Source of the DNA: Streptomyces sp. MBT65
GTDB lineage: Bacteria; Actinomycetota; Actinomycetes; Streptomycetales; Streptomycetaceae
NCBI RefSeq assembly: GCF_016612545.1
Contig: NZ_JAENRY010000044.1
Location: 1-38,438 of the forward strand
DNA: 38,438 nt
Direction: 5' to 3'
Part shown: piece after piece, positions 1-8,097 of the stretch
How the letters are laid out: each line of letters starts with the position of its first letter
Position numbering within the stretch: position 1 is the first letter of the stretch
Program-made: the position numbers and the translations under genes
Notes under the pieces: model-generated
Seen by the model: the letters and a program-made list of their open reading frames with translations, nothing else
What the model was told of the DNA's origin: nothing
Database searches by the model: none

Positions 1-2
1 AC

Positions 3-284
3 GTAGAAGAAGCCACCACCCCCTTCGCCCCCCTGGTCCTCCTCCTCGCCGACCACCCCCGTCTCCTCGCCCGCGCCGCGGACCACCGGGCCCCCGACCT
101 GCTCACCCGTCACCTGGTCGCCGTAGCCGATGCGACTTTCCCCCTGCTCGCCACGGCGCTTCCGCTCGGTGACGAGAAACCCTCGGCCGCCCACCGTGCC
201 CGGCTCGCGCTTGCCGAAGCCGCCGGGGCGGTGCTCGCCGGTGGCCTGTCCCTGCTCGGCATCGACGCACCCGAACACCTCTGA
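3..284 (+). CDS. argS-like DALR anticodon-binding domain protein, C-terminal end (partial)
   Basis: Only the last 93 codons are in the window; the frame is open from position 3 to a TGA at 282-284. The peptide is Ala/Leu-rich and helical. It ends in the pattern typical of class I arginyl-tRNA synthetases: HRARLALAEAAG, then LSLLGI and APEHL, which is the last helix pair of the DALR anticodon-binding domain. In many Actinobacteria argS lies directly upstream of lysA, as here. Streptomyces usually have a separate full argS elsewhere, and the gene next to lysA can be a reduced argS-like paralogue. The catalytic part is outside the window, so I cannot tell which this is. lysA begins 85 bases downstream, so co-transcription is plausible. 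Confidence 0.72.
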   Translation, partial: VEEATTPFAPLVLLLADHPRLLARAADHRAPDLLTRHLVAVADATFPLLATALPLGDEKPSAAHRARLALAEAAGAVLAGGLSLLGIDAPEHL

Positions 285-369
285 GCGCAGGATCGAGCCG
301 AAGCCGAGCCGATACACAAGCAGACACCACTCGAATCCCGCGCCAGGAAGAGACAGAAGAGAACACGAC

Positions 370-1767
370 ATGAGCCGTTCCGCACACCCCGCCGGTCCCC
401 GTCACGCCGATGTGCTCCCCGAGGGGCACTACTCGGGGCCGGCCGCCGACCTCAACGCACTCGACCCCAAGGTGTGGGCCCAGACCGTCACCCGTGACGC
501 CGACGCGGACGGGGTCGTCACCGTCGGCGGTATCGACGTGAAGACCCTCGCCGAGCGGCACGGGACCCCCGCCTACGTCCTCGACGAGGCCGACTTCCGG
601 GAGCGGGCCCGGGCCTGGCGTACCGCGTTCGGGCAGGACGCCGACGTCTTCTACGCCGGCAAGGCGTTCCTGTCCCGTGCCGTCGTGCGGTGGTTGCACG
701 AGGAGGGGCTCAACCTCGACGTGTGTTCCGGTGGTGAGCTCGCCACCGCCCTCTCCGCCGGAATGCCCGCCGACCGCATCGCCTTCCACGGCAACAACAA
801 GTCGGTCAGTGAGATCACCCGGGCGATCGAGGCGGGCGTCGGGCGGATCGTTCTCGACTCCTTCCAGGAGATCGTGCGCGTCGCCCACATCGCGCAGTCC
901 CTCGGCAAGCGGCAGCCCGTGCAGATTCGGATCACGGTCGGCGTCGAGGCGCATACGCACGAATTCATCGCCACCGCCCACGAAGACCAGAAGTTCGGGA
1001 TTCCGCTCGCGGGCGGCCAGGCCGCCGAAGCCGTACGGCGTGCTCTTCAGCTCGACGGGCTGGAGTTGATCGGGATCCACAGTCACATCGGGTCGCAGAT
1101 CTTCGACATGTCCGGGTTCGAGGTTGCCGCCCACCGCGTCGTCGGGTTGCTCAAGGACATTCGCGACGAGCACGGGGTCGAGCTGCCCGAGATCGACCTC
1201 GGGGGCGGGCTCGGGATCGCGTACACCAGTGACGACGATCCCCGTGAGCCGCACGAGATCGCCAAGGCGCTCACCGAGATCGTCACCCGTGAGTGCGACT
1301 CCGCCAAGCTGCGGACCCCTCGTATCTCCGTCGAGCCGGGGCGCGCCATCGTCGGGCCGACCGCCTTCACGCTCTACGAGGTCGGCACCATCAAGCCCCT
1401 CGACGGGCTGCGGACCTATGTCTCCGTAGACGGCGGCATGTCCGACAACATCCGGACCGCGCTCTACGACGCCGAGTACAGCGTCGCTCTCGTGTCCCGG
1501 CGCTCCGACGCCGAGCCCATGCTCGCCCGGGTCGTCGGCAAGCACTGCGAGAGCGGGGACATCGTGGTCAAGGACGCGTTCCTGCCGGGGGACCTGGCAC
1601 CGGGTGACCTCATCGCCGTACCGGCGACCGGTGCGTACTGCCGTTCCATGGCGAGCAATTACAACCATGTGCTCCGGCCGCCGGTCGTCGCCGTGAAGGA
1701 TGGCGAGTCGCGGGTCATCGTCCGCCGGGAGACGGAGGAGGACCTGCTTCGGCTCGACGTCGGGTGA
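370..1767 (+). CDS. lysA: Diaminopimelate decarboxylase
   Basis: PLP-dependent fold-III (alanine-racemase-like barrel) enzyme that decarboxylates meso-diaminopimelate to L-lysine, the last step of lysine synthesis. The product is 465 residues. Visible motifs are YAGKAF with the Schiff-base lysine at about K98, HSHIGSQ at about 237, the glycine-rich GGGLGI phosphate-binding loop at about 278, EPGR at about 322, CESGD with the cross-dimer active-site cysteine at about C393, and GAYCRSM near 420. The ATG at 370 is preferred to upstream in-frame starts because a GA-rich stretch precedes it and the family N-terminus begins there. A 23-bp tandem repeat starts at the stop codon, followed by a terminator hairpin, so lysA is probably a separate transcription unit from hom. 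Confidence 0.97.
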   Translation: MSRSAHPAGPRHADVLPEGHYSGPAADLNALDPKVWAQTVTRDADADGVVTVGGIDVKTLAERHGTPAYVLDEADFRERARAWRTAFGQDADVFYAGKAFLSRAVVRWLHEEGLNLDVCSGGELATALSAGMPADRIAFHGNNKSVSEITRAIEAGVGRIVLDSFQEIVRVAHIAQSLGKRQPVQIRITVGVEAHTHEFIATAHEDQKFGIPLAGGQAAEAVRRALQLDGLELIGIHSHIGSQIFDMSGFEVAAHRVVGLLKDIRDEHGVELPEIDLGGGLGIAYTSDDDPREPHEIAKALTEIVTRECDSAKLRTPRISVEPGRAIVGPTAFTLYEVGTIKPLDGLRTYVSVDGGMSDNIRTALYDAEYSVALVSRRSDAEPMLARVVGKHCESGDIVVKDAFLPGDLAPGDLIAVPATGAYCRSMASNYNHVLRPPVVAVKDGESRVIVRRETEEDLLRLDVG

Positions 1768-1825
1768 ACAACCACCAAGGGGTCGGGTGGACAACCGCCA
1801 AGAGGTCGGGTGAACAACCGCCAGG
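1759..1825. repeat. Three tandem 23-bp repeats over the lysA stop codon
   Basis: Three imperfect copies with core GTCGGGTGAACAACCGCCA start at 1759, 1782 and 1805, a regular 23-bp period. The first copy contains the lysA TGA at 1765-1767. Copies differ at one to three positions (GTGAACAACCACC, GTGGACAACCGCC, GTGAACAACCGCC). The array ends directly in front of the terminator stem. Confidence 0.85.
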
Positions 1826-1828
1826 AAA

Positions 1829-1859
1829 AGGGGTGGAAGATCTCCCGTCTTCCACCCCT
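1829..1859 (+). terminator. Perfect hairpin terminator after lysA
   Basis: AGGGGTGGAAGA (1829-1840) and TCTTCCACCCCT (1848-1859) form a perfect 12-bp stem with a 7-base loop. There is no strong T-run after it, which is common for Streptomyces terminators. It separates lysA from hom. Confidence 0.8.
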
Positions 1860-1962
1860 GTGAAAATGAAATCGATGTCTCACGATCCGGACCATGGATA
1901 GAAAGTCCCGTCCGGTGAGTGAGACTGATGCAACCGATGACGGTATGAGGAAACGAGGTCGG

Positions 1963-3255
1963 ATGATGCGTACGCGTCCGCTGAAGGTGGCGCTGCTGGG
2001 CTGTGGAGTGGTCGGCTCAGAGGTGGCGCGCATCATGACGACGCACGCCGACGACCTCGCCGCCCGCATCGGCGCCCCGGTCGAGCTCGCGGGGGTCGCC
2101 GTGCGGCGGCCCTCCAAGGTGCGCGAAGGCATCGACCCCGCACTCGTCACCACCGATGCCACGGCCCTCGTCAAGCGTGGGGACATCGACGTCGTCGTCG
2201 AGGTCATCGGGGGGATCGAGCCCGCCCGTTCCCTCATCACCGCCGCCTTCGAGCACGGCGCTTCCGTCGTCTCCGCGAACAAGGCGCTGCTCGCCCAGGA
2301 CGGCGCCGCCCTGCACGCCGCCGCCGAGCAGCACGGCAAGGACCTGTACTACGAGGCCGCCGTCGCCGGTGCGATCCCGCTGATCCGGCCGCTGCGCGAG
2401 TCCCTCGCCGGTGACAAGGTCAACCGCGTGCTCGGGATCGTCAACGGGACGACCAACTTCATCCTCGACAAGATGGACAGCACGGGCGCCGGGTATCAGG
2501 AAGCCCTTGATGAAGCCACCGCGCTCGGGTACGCCGAGGCCGACCCCACCGCCGACGTCGAGGGCTTCGACGCCGCCGCCAAGGCCGCCATCCTCGCCGG
2601 AATCGCCTTCCACACGCGCGTGCGTCTCGACGACGTCTACCGCGAGGGCATGACCGAGGTCACCGCCTCCGACTTCGCCTCCGCGAGGAACATGGGCTGC
2701 ACCATCAAGCTGCTGGCTATTTGTGAGCGTGCCGAGGACGGGGGATCCGTCACCGCGCGTGTGCATCCCGCGATGATCCCGCTCAGCCACCCGCTGGCCT
2801 CCGTGCGCGGCGCCTACAACGCCGTGTTCGTCGAGTCCGACGCCTCCGGGCAGCTGATGTTCTACGGCCCCGGAGCGGGCGGCGCCCCTACCGCCTCCGC
2901 CGTGCTCGGCGACCTCGTCGCCGTGTGCCGCAACCGGCTCAACTCGACCACCGGGCCAGGGGAGTCGGCGTACGCCGGACTGCCCGTGTCCGGCATGGGC
3001 GAGGTCGTCACGCGGTACCACATCAGCCTCGACGTCGCCGACAAACCAGGTGTTCTCGCACAGGTCGCCACCGTGTTCGCCGAGCACGGTGTCTCGATCG
3101 ATACGGTTCGGCAGCAGGGGAAGGACGGCGAGGCCTCTCTCGTCGTCGTCACGCACCGCGCGTCCGACGCCGCCCTGGGCGGGACCGTCGAGGCGTTGCG
3201 CAAGCTCGACACCGTGCGGGGTGTCGCCAGCATCATGCGGGTTGAAGGAGAGTAA
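1963..3255 (+). CDS. hom: Homoserine dehydrogenase with C-terminal ACT domain
   Basis: NAD(P)-dependent reduction of aspartate semialdehyde to homoserine, the branch point toward threonine and methionine. The product is about 430 residues. The N-terminal Rossmann loop is LLGCGVVG at residues 11-18. VNGTTNFILDKM, then EADPTADVEG and DAAAKAAIL, form the catalytic and substrate-binding region. A C-terminal ACT regulatory domain starts near residue 352 (YHISLDVADKPGVLAQVA) and is expected to sense threonine. I chose the double ATG at 1963/1966 because GAGG (1955-1958) lies just upstream and the family begins there. The frame is open to an ATG at 1894, so a 23-residue longer form cannot be excluded. 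thrC follows after 6 bases. Confidence 0.96.
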   Translation: MMRTRPLKVALLGCGVVGSEVARIMTTHADDLAARIGAPVELAGVAVRRPSKVREGIDPALVTTDATALVKRGDIDVVVEVIGGIEPARSLITAAFEHGASVVSANKALLAQDGAALHAAAEQHGKDLYYEAAVAGAIPLIRPLRESLAGDKVNRVLGIVNGTTNFILDKMDSTGAGYQEALDEATALGYAEADPTADVEGFDAAAKAAILAGIAFHTRVRLDDVYREGMTEVTASDFASARNMGCTIKLLAICERAEDGGSVTARVHPAMIPLSHPLASVRGAYNAVFVESDASGQLMFYGPGAGGAPTASAVLGDLVAVCRNRLNSTTGPGESAYAGLPVSGMGEVVTRYHISLDVADKPGVLAQVATVFAEHGVSIDTVRQQGKDGEASLVVVTHRASDAALGGTVEALRKLDTVRGVASIMRVEGE

Positions 3256-3261
3256 CCAGCA

Positions 3262-4320
3262 ATGACCCACCAGTGGCGCGGAATCATCGAGGAGTACCGG
3301 GACCGGCTCCCGGTGTCCGACAGCACGCCGGTCGTCTCCCTCCGCGAGGGCGGCACGCCCCTCGTGCCCGCGCAGGTGCTCTCCGAGCGCACCGGCTGCG
3401 AGGTCCACCTCAAGGTGGAGGGCGCCAACCCCACCGGGTCCTTCAAGGACCGCGGTATGACCATGGCCATCACGCGGGCCAAGGAGGAGGGCGCGCAGGC
3501 CGTCATCTGCGCCTCCACCGGCAACACGTCGGCCTCCGCCGCCGCCTACGCCGTACGCGCCGGGATGGTCTGCGCCGTCCTCGTGCCGCGCGGCAAGATC
3601 GCGCTCGGCAAGATGGGCCAGGCCCTCGTGCACGGCGCGAAGATCCTCCAGGTCGACGGGAACTTCGACGACTGCCTCACCCTCGCCCGCGAGCTGAGCG
3701 ACAACTACCCTGTGGCGCTGGTGAATTCGGTCAACCCGGTGCGCATCGAGGGCCAGAAGACGGCCGCCTTCGAGATCGTCGACATGCTCGGCGACGCGCC
3801 CGACATCCACGTCCTGCCGGTGGGCAACGCGGGCAACATCACCGCGTACTGGAAGGGCTACAAGGAGTACGCCGGCGACGGCATCGCCGCCAAGACGCCC
3901 CGCATGTGGGGGTTCCAGGCGTCCGGTTCCGCGCCCATCGTGCGCGGCGAGATCGTCAAGGACCCCTCGACCATCGCCACCGCGATCCGCATCGGCAACC
4001 CGGCCTCCTGGCAGTACGCGCTCGCCGCGCGGGACGAGTCCGGCGGGTTCATCGACGAGGTGACGGACCGTGAAATCCTGCGCGCCTACCGGCTGTTGGC
4101 CGCTCAGGAGGGTGTTTTCGTCGAGCCCGCGTCCGCCGCTTCCGTCGCCGGTCTGCTGAAGGCGGCCGAGCAGGGCAAGGTCGACCCGGGCCAGACCATC
4201 GTCTGCACGGTGACCGGAAACGGTCTGAAGGACCCCGACTGGGCCGTCGCCGGTGCCCCGCAGCCGGTCACGATCCCGGTCGACGCGCCGACGGCCGCCG
4301 AGCGACTCGGACTCGCGTAG
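3262..4320 (+). CDS. thrC: Threonine synthase
   Basis: PLP-dependent fold-II enzyme that converts O-phosphohomoserine to L-threonine, the final step of the branch. The product is 352 residues, the short actinobacterial and plant-like class. [12 protein letters not shown] carries the PLP lysine at K62. [13 protein letters not shown] and the phosphate-cup glycines of LPVGNAGNI follow the family pattern. The ATG at 3262 has an AAGGAGAG ribosome site just upstream, inside the hom 3' end, and only 6 bases separate the genes, so hom and thrC are very likely co-transcribed. The upstream homoserine dehydrogenase and downstream homoserine kinase complete the pathway. Confidence 0.97.
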   Translation: MTHQWRGIIEEYRDRLPVSDSTPVVSLREGGTPLVPAQVLSERTGCEVHLKVEGANPTGSFKDRGMTMAITRAKEEGAQAVICASTGNTSASAAAYAVRAGMVCAVLVPRGKIALGKMGQALVHGAKILQVDGNFDDCLTLARELSDNYPVALVNSVNPVRIEGQKTAAFEIVDMLGDAPDIHVLPVGNAGNITAYWKGYKEYAGDGIAAKTPRMWGFQASGSAPIVRGEIVKDPSTIATAIRIGNPASWQYALAARDESGGFIDEVTDREILRAYRLLAAQEGVFVEPASAASVAGLLKAAEQGKVDPGQTIVCTVTGNGLKDPDWAVAGAPQPVTIPVDAPTAAERLGLA

Positions 4321-4590
4321 AGCAGCACTTAGTACCGCGGCCGGGGGAGATCCCCACCGGGGGTGCACAGGGGGCTTACGACACGCATCGTGCGCCTCCT
4401 GTGCGCCCTATGTCGCCACAGAACCTTCCTTCGATAGGCTGTACCGAACCCGCCCGCCGCATATGCCTGCGCGCATGGCTCGGCACCGCGCCGTCTCCAC
4501 GGCCCGAGGGTCTCCACGTACCTATCGGATGTCATCGAACTTCATCGAATGTCTTCGACAATCACGCAGCTCAAGGAGAGTCATCGAGCG
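4321..4590 (+). other. thrC-thrB spacer
   Basis: No gene is supported in these 270 bases. The first part is G/C-run rich. The part before thrB is relatively A/T-rich and holds short near-repeats of TCATCGAA at about 4531-4556. I see no confident promoter, though CGATAGGCTGTACC near 4434 is a weak -10-like candidate. Confidence 0.4.
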
Positions 4591-5520
4591 ATGGCCGGTC
4601 CAGCCTTCCGCGCCGCCGCCGTCCGGGTGCGCGTCCCCGCCACCAGCGCCAACCTCGGCCCGGGCTTCGACGCCTTCGGCCTCTCGCTGGGGCTCTATGA
4701 CGACGTCGTCGTCCGTGTCGCCGACTCCGGGCTGCTCATCGACATCGCGGGCGAGGGCAGCGAGACCCTCCCGCGCGACGAGAACCACCTCCTCGTAAGA
4801 GCCCTCCGCACCGCCTTCGACCTGCTCGGCGGACAGCCGCGCGGCCTCGAGATCGTCTGCGCCAACCGCATTCCGCACGGCCGCGGCCTGGGTTCGTCCT
4901 CCGCCGCCATCTGCGCCGGCATCGTCGCCGCGCGCGCCGTGACCATAGGCGGGGACTCCAGGCTCGACGACACGGCCCTGCTGGAGCTCGCCACCGAGAT
5001 CGAGGGCCACCCCGACAACGTGGCGGCCTGTCTGCTGGGCGGCTTCACGCTCTCCTGGATGGACGGCGGAGCCGCGCGGGCGATCAGGATGGACCCCGCC
5101 GATTCCATCGTTCCGGTGGTTTTCGTGCCCGGGAAGCCCGTGCTCACCGAGACCGCGCGCGGACTGCTCCCGCGCAACGTCCCGCACGTCGACGCCGCCG
5201 CCAACGCGGGCCGCGCCGCACTGCTCGTCGAGGCGCTCACCCGGCGCCCCGAACTGCTGCTGCCGGCCACCGAGGACCGTCTGCACCAGGAGTACCGCGC
5301 GCCGGCCATGCCGGAGAGTGCCGCACTCGTGGATCGCTTGAGGGCGGACGGAGTTCCGGCGGTCATCTCCGGTGCGGGGCCCACTGTGTTGGCACTTGTC
5401 GACGCCGACAACGCCGACAAGGTGTCCCACCTCGCCGGTGAGGGCTGGGCCGCCAACCGGCTCGATCTCGACGCACAGGGCGCGTGCGTACTTCCGCTCG
5501 CGACCTCCCCTGTCAATTGA
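4591..5520 (+). CDS. thrB: Homoserine kinase
   Basis: GHMP-family kinase that phosphorylates L-homoserine to give the substrate of the preceding threonine synthase. The product is 309 residues. The N-terminal VRVPATSANLGPGFD motif is classic for ThrB. The ATP-binding GHMP loop PHGRGLGSSSAA lies at about 93-106. A late glycine motif ISGAGPT corresponds to GHMP motif 3. I chose the ATG at 4591 because AAGGAGAG sits at 4573-4580 and the family N-terminus starts there; an upstream ATG at 4549 has weaker support. The 270-base gap after thrC suggests thrB may also have its own promoter. Confidence 0.97.
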   Translation: MAGPAFRAAAVRVRVPATSANLGPGFDAFGLSLGLYDDVVVRVADSGLLIDIAGEGSETLPRDENHLLVRALRTAFDLLGGQPRGLEIVCANRIPHGRGLGSSSAAICAGIVAARAVTIGGDSRLDDTALLELATEIEGHPDNVAACLLGGFTLSWMDGGAARAIRMDPADSIVPVVFVPGKPVLTETARGLLPRNVPHVDAAANAGRAALLVEALTRRPELLLPATEDRLHQEYRAPAMPESAALVDRLRADGVPAVISGAGPTVLALVDADNADKVSHLAGEGWAANRLDLDAQGACVLPLATSPVN

Positions 5521-5922
5521 CTACGTACCGTCGCCGGATTTCGAGAGGGGGAATGTTTGTTGGATCCGGTAGTGTTAATCTCAAGTCTGCACCCGACCCC
5601 ACCATGGCGAGGTGCTTGTTGTCCCCGTCCGGGACAGACATTCTTCCGGGAGCCTCCCAAACCACACTGCGTGCCGTCCAGGCGCTGAGTGGTTCGCCGG
5701 GCACGCTTCGGAAGCCGGGAAAGCTCCGGAATTGGTGCGACCAAGCAACGTGACACAGCAACGCGGTGTCACTGCTTTGGGAAGCGCCGTCACCAGAAAT
5801 CTCTTCCGCCGTCTAGGCGGACCACCGCCCCGGCACGGTTCACACAGCAAGAACCGAAGCCGGACAGCACAACCGGTCGCCGAGCCAGACAGGCCGACGT
5901 CCGCTCCAGGGAAGGACCCTTC
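5521..5922 (+). other. Long rho leader, apparently non-coding
   Basis: About 400 bases separate thrB from the rho GTG. No ORF in it has supporting context. It holds a sigmaR-like promoter near its start (5550-5576) and a short hairpin CCGCC-gtcta-GGCGG at 5806-5820, so most of the segment is probably a 5' UTR. Long leaders are known for rho in other bacteria, where Rho terminates its own transcript. Autoregulation here is inference. Confidence 0.5.
5550..5576 (+). promoter_or_regulatory. Candidate sigmaR-type promoter upstream of rho
   Basis: GGAAT at 5550-5554 and GTT at 5574-5576 are separated by 19 bases. The Streptomyces disulphide-stress factor sigmaR recognises GGAAT-N18-GTT, with 18 the usual spacing, so this is a near-match. 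The site lies about 350 bases before the rho start, at the head of the leader. Confidence 0.4.
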
Positions 5923-7959
5923 GTGAGCGACACCACCGATCTGATGGGCGCGCGTGTCGAGGAGACCGCTGCCGCGCCCGCCACGGACGCCTCCGCGCCT
6001 GCCACCGGTGCCGGCTCCCGGCGGCGCCGCGGTACCGGCCTCGACGGCATGGTGCTGGCCGAGCTTCAGCAGGTCGCATCCGGCCTCGGCATCAGGGGCA
6101 CCGCGCGGATGCGCAAGAGCCAGCTGATCGAGGTCATCAAGGACGCGCAGACGGGCGGAGGCGCTCCGGCCAAGGCCGAGACCGCCACCGAGACCAAGCC
6201 GAAGCGCCGCGCCACCTCCAAGACCCGTACGGGCGACGAGGCGGCCGCCCCGGCCGAGCAGAAGGCCGAGAAGGTCGCCGCCGAGAAGGCCGTGGCCCAG
6301 CAGCAGATCGAGATTCCCGGCCAGCCCGCCAGCGACGATGCGCCCGTTGAGCGCCGTCGTCGCCGGGCCACCGCCGAGGCCGGCAGCCCCGAGACGGTCG
6401 TCGCCGAGGTGAAGAGCGAGCCGAAGGCCGAGACGCCCGCCGCCGCGCAGGGCGAGGCCAGGGCCGACGCCGGTGACGACGGTCGTCAGGGCCGCCGCGA
6501 CCGCCGTGACCGTGACCGCGGTGACCGCGGTGGCCGGCAGGACCGCGACCGCGGTGACCGCCGCAAGACCGAGGAGCAGCAGGGCGGTGGCCAGCAGCAG
6601 GGCGGCGGCCGCCAGGACCGCCAGCAGCAGGACCGCCAGCAGGGCGGCCAGCAGCAGAGCGGTGGCCGCCAGGACCGCCAGCAGCGCGACAACGGCCCGC
6701 AGGACGACGACGAGTTCGGCGACGGACGCCGCGGCCGCCGCGGCCGGTACCGCGACCGCCGTGGCCGTCGCGGCCGTGACGAGTTCGGTGGCGGCGCAGC
6801 GGGCGAGCCGCAGGTCGCCGACGACGATGTCCTGATCCCCGTCGCGGGCATCCTCGACATCCTCGACAACTACGCCTTCATCCGTACGTCGGGCTATCTG
6901 CCGGGCCCGAACGACGTGTACGTCTCCCTCGCCCAGGTCCGCAAGAACGGCCTGCGCAAGGGCGACCACGTCACCGGCGCGGTCCGTCAGCCGAAGGAGG
7001 GCGAGCGCCGCGAGAAGTTCAACGCGCTCGTGCGCCTGGACTCGACCAACGGCATGGCCCCCGACTCCGGTCGCGGCCGCCCCGAGTTCAACAAGCTGAC
7101 GCCGCTGTACCCGCAGGACCGGCTCCGTCTGGAGACCGACCCGGGTGTGCTGACGACCCGCATCATCGACCTCGTCGCGCCCATCGGCAAGGGCCAGCGC
7201 GGTCTGATCGTGGCCCCGCCGAAGACCGGCAAGACCATGATCATGCAGGCGATCGCCAACGCGATCACGCACAACAACCCCGAGTGCCACCTGATGGTCG
7301 TCCTGGTCGACGAGCGTCCGGAAGAGGTCACCGACATGCAGCGGTCGGTGAAGGGCGAGGTCATCTCCTCGACCTTCGACCGCCCCGCCGAGGACCACAC
7401 CACGGTCGCCGAGCTCGCCATCGAGCGCGCCAAGCGACTGGTGGAGCTGGGCCACGACGTCGTCGTGCTGCTCGACTCCATCACGCGTCTGGGCCGTGCC
7501 TACAACCTCGCGGCGCCCGCCTCCGGCCGCATCCTCTCCGGTGGTGTCGACTCCACGGCGCTGTACCCGCCCAAGCGCTTCTTCGGTGCCGCGCGCAACA
7601 TCGAGGACGGCGGCTCGCTGACCATCCTCGCCACCGCGCTCGTCGACACCGGCTCGCGCATGGACGAGGTCATCTTCGAGGAGTTCAAGGGCACCGGCAA
7701 CGCCGAGCTCAAGCTCGACCGGAAGCTCGCCGACAAGCGCATCTTCCCCGCGGTGGACGTCGACGCGTCCGGTACCCGTAAGGAAGAGATCCTGCTCGGC
7801 AGCGACGAGCTGGCCGTCACCTGGAAGCTGCGCCGGGTGCTGCACGCGCTCGACCAGCAGCAGGCGATCGAGCTGCTGCTCGACAAAATGAAGCAGACGA
7901 AGTCGAACGCCGAGTTCCTGCTCCAGATCCAGAAGACCACTCCCGGCAACGGCGACTGA
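5923..7959 (+). CDS. rho: Transcription termination factor Rho with long basic/Gln-rich insertion
   Basis: Hexameric RNA-dependent ATPase that terminates transcription. The product is 678 residues against about 420 in E. coli. The N-terminal Rho-N/SAP-like helices lie around residues 40-80 ([13 protein letters not shown]). An Ala/Glu/Lys-rich stretch follows, then an Arg/Asp/Gly/Gln-rich low-complexity insertion at about 184-292. The cold-shock-like RNA-binding domain is at about 300-370 ([15 protein letters not shown]). The ATPase core holds Walker A APPKTGKT at about 431-438 and Walker [17 protein letters not shown]. The GTG at 5923 is preferred over open upstream frame because GAAGGA precedes it and the protein starts as the family does. 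A strong hairpin terminator follows. Confidence 0.97.
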   Translation: MSDTTDLMGARVEETAAAPATDASAPATGAGSRRRRGTGLDGMVLAELQQVASGLGIRGTARMRKSQLIEVIKDAQTGGGAPAKAETATETKPKRRATSKTRTGDEAAAPAEQKAEKVAAEKAVAQQQIEIPGQPASDDAPVERRRRRATAEAGSPETVVAEVKSEPKAETPAAAQGEARADAGDDGRQGRRDRRDRDRGDRGGRQDRDRGDRRKTEEQQGGGQQQGGGRQDRQQQDRQQGGQQQSGGRQDRQQRDNGPQDDDEFGDGRRGRRGRYRDRRGRRGRDEFGGGAAGEPQVADDDVLIPVAGILDILDNYAFIRTSGYLPGPNDVYVSLAQVRKNGLRKGDHVTGAVRQPKEGERREKFNALVRLDSTNGMAPDSGRGRPEFNKLTPLYPQDRLRLETDPGVLTTRIIDLVAPIGKGQRGLIVAPPKTGKTMIMQAIANAITHNNPECHLMVVLVDERPEEVTDMQRSVKGEVISSTFDRPAEDHTTVAELAIERAKRLVELGHDVVVLLDSITRLGRAYNLAAPASGRILSGGVDSTALYPPKRFFGAARNIEDGGSLTILATALVDTGSRMDEVIFEEFKGTGNAELKLDRKLADKRIFPAVDVDASGTRKEEILLGSDELAVTWKLRRVLHALDQQQAIELLLDKMKQTKSNAEFLLQIQKTTPGNGD

Positions 7960-7977
7960 GGCAAGTCGGCGTTATCA

Positions 7978-8009
7978 AAGGGCCGCTCCCTGTTAAGGGG
8001 GCGGCCCTT
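7978..8009 (+). terminator. Hairpin terminator after rho
   Basis: AAGGGCCGCTCCC (7978-7990) pairs with GGGGGCGGCCCTT (7997-8009), 13 bp with one G-T pair, around a 6-base loop TGTTAA. It begins 18 bases after the rho stop. Confidence 0.85.
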
Positions 8010-8043
8010 CGCGTTGTCAGTGGCTCGCTGTACGATCGCGCCC

Positions 8044-8072
8044 TTCGGACTTGTTTTCGACAATCGTCCGAA
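8044..8072 (+). promoter_or_regulatory. Inverted repeat in front of the secreted protease gene
   Basis: TTCGGAC-TTGT-tttcg-ACAA-tc-GTCCGAA: a 7-bp outer arm and a 4-bp inner arm pair with only a 2-base bulge. It ends 25 bases before the ATG, just upstream of the ribosome site GAGGGGGG. It could be a repressor operator or a 5' UTR hairpin. Confidence 0.55.
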
Positions 8073-8097
8073 CTTCTGATCCCGAGGGGGGACTTGA

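Noticed and set aside
2017..4368. 783-codon open frame on the minus strand over hom and thrC
   Set aside because: It lies opposite genes with clear motifs. Long antisense frames are expected at this GC content, and the translation is a typical Gly/Asp/Val/Arg-rich shadow without domains.
5521..5922. N-terminal extension of rho into the open upstream frame from 5689
   Set aside because: The GTG at 5923 has a ribosome site and matches the family N-terminus. The extra residues are Arg/Ser-rich and non-conserved in appearance.
5581..7845. 754-codon minus-strand frame opposite rho, rich in Ala/Leu/Val
   Set aside because: It mirrors the repetitive rho insertion. Hydrophobic runs arise from the complement of Arg/Gly/Gln codons, and no ribosome site or family motif is visible.
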